Shown piece after piece: positions 5,323 through 6,944 of a stretch of 6,944 nt of DNA (position 1 is its first letter; each line of letters opens with the position of its first letter). The DNA comes from Candidatus Falkowiibacteriota bacterium (GTDB lineage Archaea > Iainarchaeota > Iainarchaeia > Iainarchaeales > GCA-2688035), in contig JAFCBY010000108.1 in NCBI GenBank assembly GCA_017610485.1, positions 1-6,944 on the forward strand. The letters run 5' to 3'. Under the pieces are notes generated by a model. It saw only the letters and a program-made list of their open reading frames with translations. It had not been told where the DNA came from and searched no databases. Both the position numbers and the translations under genes were made by a program.

Positions 5323-6109
5323 CTACTTAAAAATTTCCAGCAGCTCTTTATGCAAAAGCCCGTTGCTTGCAACTATTTCCCTGCTTTTAAACAGGTCTGG
5401 CTTCCCATCCTTCTTGTCAGTAATCGTTGCGCCTGCCCCCTCTGCAATAACAAGGCCTGCTGCAATGTCCATTACCTTGGTTACAGCACTGCCAACGTAC
5501 GCGTCATAGCCGCCTTGCGCAACATAGCAAAGGCCAAGCGAGCCGTTCCCAAAGTTCCTTATCCTGTAAATTTTTTTGGCCATTCGGTCTAGGTGCATCG
5601 GATTCATTTTTCCCAGTTTTCCCCCGTCCAAAAACACAGTGGACTTGTCCAAATTTTTTGTCTGTGAAACCCCTATCCTTTCACCGTTCAAGAACGCGCC
5701 CTTTCCATTCTCTGCATGGTACAGCATTCCTGTTGAAGGGTCAAAGACAACACCCAAAACAATTTCCTTTTCCCTTGCAAGCGCAATCGAAACGCTGAAG
5801 ATAGGTATTTTCCCAAAGTAGTTCTTGGTGCCGTCCAAGGGGTCAACAATCCAGGTGCTCTCTGAACCCTTTTCCTTTTTCGGGCTTTCCTCCGCAAGAA
5901 TGTTGTGGTCTGGAAAAGCCTTTTCAATTACCGCAATTATAGCCTTCTCAGCTTTAAGGCCAACATCAGTAGAAAAGTCTGCTTGGCCTTTTTAGCTCAA
6001 CAACCTTCCTGGTTTCCATCCCACCCAAAAGAATTTTCCCAGCCTCTTCGGCTGCAGAAATTGTGGTTTCCAGTTCCTTTGATTTCTCCACATTTGCACC
6101 AGCCAGCAT
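5323..6109 (-). CDS. Inositol monophosphatase / FBPase IV family phosphatase, with one-base frameshift
   Basis: Read on the minus strand from ATG 6109 the protein begins M-L-A-G-A-N-V-E-K-S and reaches V-V-E-L-K, then falls out of frame at an A5 run (T5 at 5989-5993); dropping one A restores G-Q-A-D-F-S-T-D and the rest to TAG 5323. Restored length is 261 residues, normal for the family. Metal-binding marks are E73-E74, D89-P-L-D92-G-T, and D214-I-A-A-G. These magnesium-dependent enzymes dephosphorylate myo-inositol-1-phosphate and, in many archaea, fructose-1,6-bisphosphate; which one applies here is not decidable. Position 50 is Gly where the family usually has Asp (human Asp47, same 23-residue distance to the first Glu). 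ATG 6109 lies 9 bases after the stop of the upstream phosphohexomutase, so the two form an operon. TTG 5838 lies inside the DPLDGT motif and is not the start. Confidence 0.82.
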
Positions 6110-6118
6110 GGTTGAGAT

Positions 6119-6944
6119 TTACTTAAGGGAATCAAGGTTGACGCACAATTGGTCTTTCCAAATCATTTCCGGATAGCTTTCAAGCATTTCCCTGACATAG
6201 ACTTTCCTCTTGTCATATGTCTCTTGGTCCTTGGCCTCGAATTTCATTGTTACATATGGCCCGTTCTGCGAGTACCTGAAAATAATCATGCCGTCCTCAA
6301 AGTCGGCCCTTGTCCCGTCATCGTTTGGTATGACGCTGTCGTCGGTAATCTTTGCATCTGGAAAGTCCCTCTTGAACTTTTCAGTTACCTCCTTGATTAT
6401 CCTAACCTTTTCGGTGTCAGGGCACCCGATTTTTATTTCAGGCGAAGAAATGTACTTGGGGAAGCTCTCGTACAACTGGCTTAGGCTCTGCCCTGTGTTC
6501 GACAGGTACTCCAACAGCCTTAGGGCGGCGTAGGAGCCGTCATCGTGGCCGTAAGCGTTCTCATTGAAGAAGAAGTGGCCTGACAGCTCGCCTCCAAAGG
6601 CAGCGTTCTCCTCAGCAATTTTTGACTTGATGAAAGCATGGCCTGTCAGCCACATGATTGGCGTGCCGCCCTCTTTCTCAACAACCTTTTTTACAACCTG
6701 TGAGCAAAGCGTGTTGTAGATTATTTTTGAGTTTGGAAACCTTTCCAAAATCTCTTTTGCAAAAATGGCAACCAGGACATCATTCCACAAAATCCTTCCT
6801 TTTTCATCCACGGTCCCAATCCTGTCTCCATCCCCGTCAAAGCCCATTCCAAAGTCGGCCTTTTCTTTCAAAACCTCTTTGGCCAGGTCCTTCATAAAGC
6901 GCTCGTCGGTTGGGTCTGGTGTGCCTGCAGGAAAGCTTCCGTCA
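6119..6944 (-). CDS. Phosphomannomutase/phosphoglucomutase, C-terminal part (5' end outside window)
   Basis: The frame is open to the right edge and ends at TAA (6121-6119), giving 275 visible residues of a family usually about 450 long. It is an alpha-D-phosphohexomutase, interconverting hexose-6- and hexose-1-phosphates (Man or Glc). Visible in order: D-G-S-F-P-A-G-T-P-D-P-T at the very edge, matching the family's 'DG.FP...P.P' stretch; the metal loop D-G-D-G-D-R (6838-6821); the sugar-binding loop G-G-E-L-S-G-H (about 6595-6575); H-D-D-G-S-Y-A-A; and a C-terminal phosphate-binding segment R-Y-S-Q-N-G-P, a variant of the usual R-x-S-N/G-T-x-P. The catalytic phosphoserine lies beyond the window. 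M at 6895 is internal, not the start. With the phosphatase 9 bases downstream it forms an operon, and its products would supply GDP-Man or UDP-Glc synthesis for lipid-linked donors (inference). Confidence 0.9.
   Translation of the reverse strand, partial: DGSFPAGTPDPTDERFMKDLAKEVLKEKADFGMGFDGDGDRIGTVDEKGRILWNDVLVAIFAKEILERFPNSKIIYNTLCSQVVKKVVEKEGGTPIMWLTGHAFIKSKIAEENAAFGGELSGHFFFNENAYGHDDGSYAALRLLEYLSNTGQSLSQLYESFPKYISSPEIKIGCPDTEKVRIIKEVTEKFKRDFPDAKITDDSVIPNDDGTRADFEDGMIIFRYSQNGPYVTMKFEAKDQETYDKRKVYVREMLESYPEMIWKDQLCVNLDSLK

Noticed and set aside
5836..5838. TTG as start of a 171-residue minus-strand protein
   Set aside because: It cuts the DPLDGT metal motif; family sequence continues upstream through W-I-V-D-P and I-L-A-E-E, then across a frameshift to ATG 6109.

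Overview
The window looks like a piece of an archaeal genome, most likely from a small-genome DPANN-type lineage (Diapherotrites, Micrarchaeota or Woesearchaeota-like; the exact phylum is inference). The evidence is two pilin precursors with archaeal class III (Q at +1, E at +5) signal peptides in the AQAALEYLMTYGWA form common in those genomes, AT-rich TTTAAAT/TTAAATA TATA-like boxes at archaeal spacing, a near-leaderless start, and archaeal-style sugar enzymes. No RNA gene, CRISPR array, insertion sequence or phage gene was seen. No gene-free stretch exceeds 300 bases; the longest are 647-835 and 4152-4350, and both hold promoter-like elements.

Layout. 2-646 (+) is the 3' end of a surface protein made of 50-residue beta-propeller-type repeats, encoded by almost identical 150-bp DNA units. 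836-1366 (+) is a class III pilin with a cysteine-rich tail. 1412-3103 (+) is a GT-C membrane glycosyltransferase of the TMTC/PMT-like kind. 3160-4151 (+) is a paralogous pilin fused to a beta-sandwich (adhesin/lectin-like) domain, broken by a one-base frameshift near 3465. 4351-5316 (+) is galactose-1-phosphate uridylyltransferase. On the minus strand, convergent with galT, are an inositol-monophosphatase/FBPase-IV family enzyme (5323-6109, also carrying a one-base frameshift, in an A5 run) and, upstream of it, the C-terminal part of a phosphomannomutase/phosphoglucomutase (6119 to beyond the right edge).

How it may work together (inference). The two pilins share a nearly identical 25-bp promoter element, the same leader, and matching N-glycosylation sequons, and they flank a membrane glycosyltransferase. 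The flanking enzymes handle hexose phosphates and sugar nucleotides (Man-1-P/Glc-1-P, UDP-Gal) that feed lipid-linked sugar donors. The simplest reading is a cell-surface locus: glycosylated type IV-like pili with one shaft-type pilin, one pilin carrying an adhesin-like domain, a candidate dedicated glycosyltransferase, and a repeat-rich surface propeller whose repeats differ mainly in short variable patches. The two frameshifts may be real lesions, on/off variation, or sequencing errors; read evidence is needed to decide.
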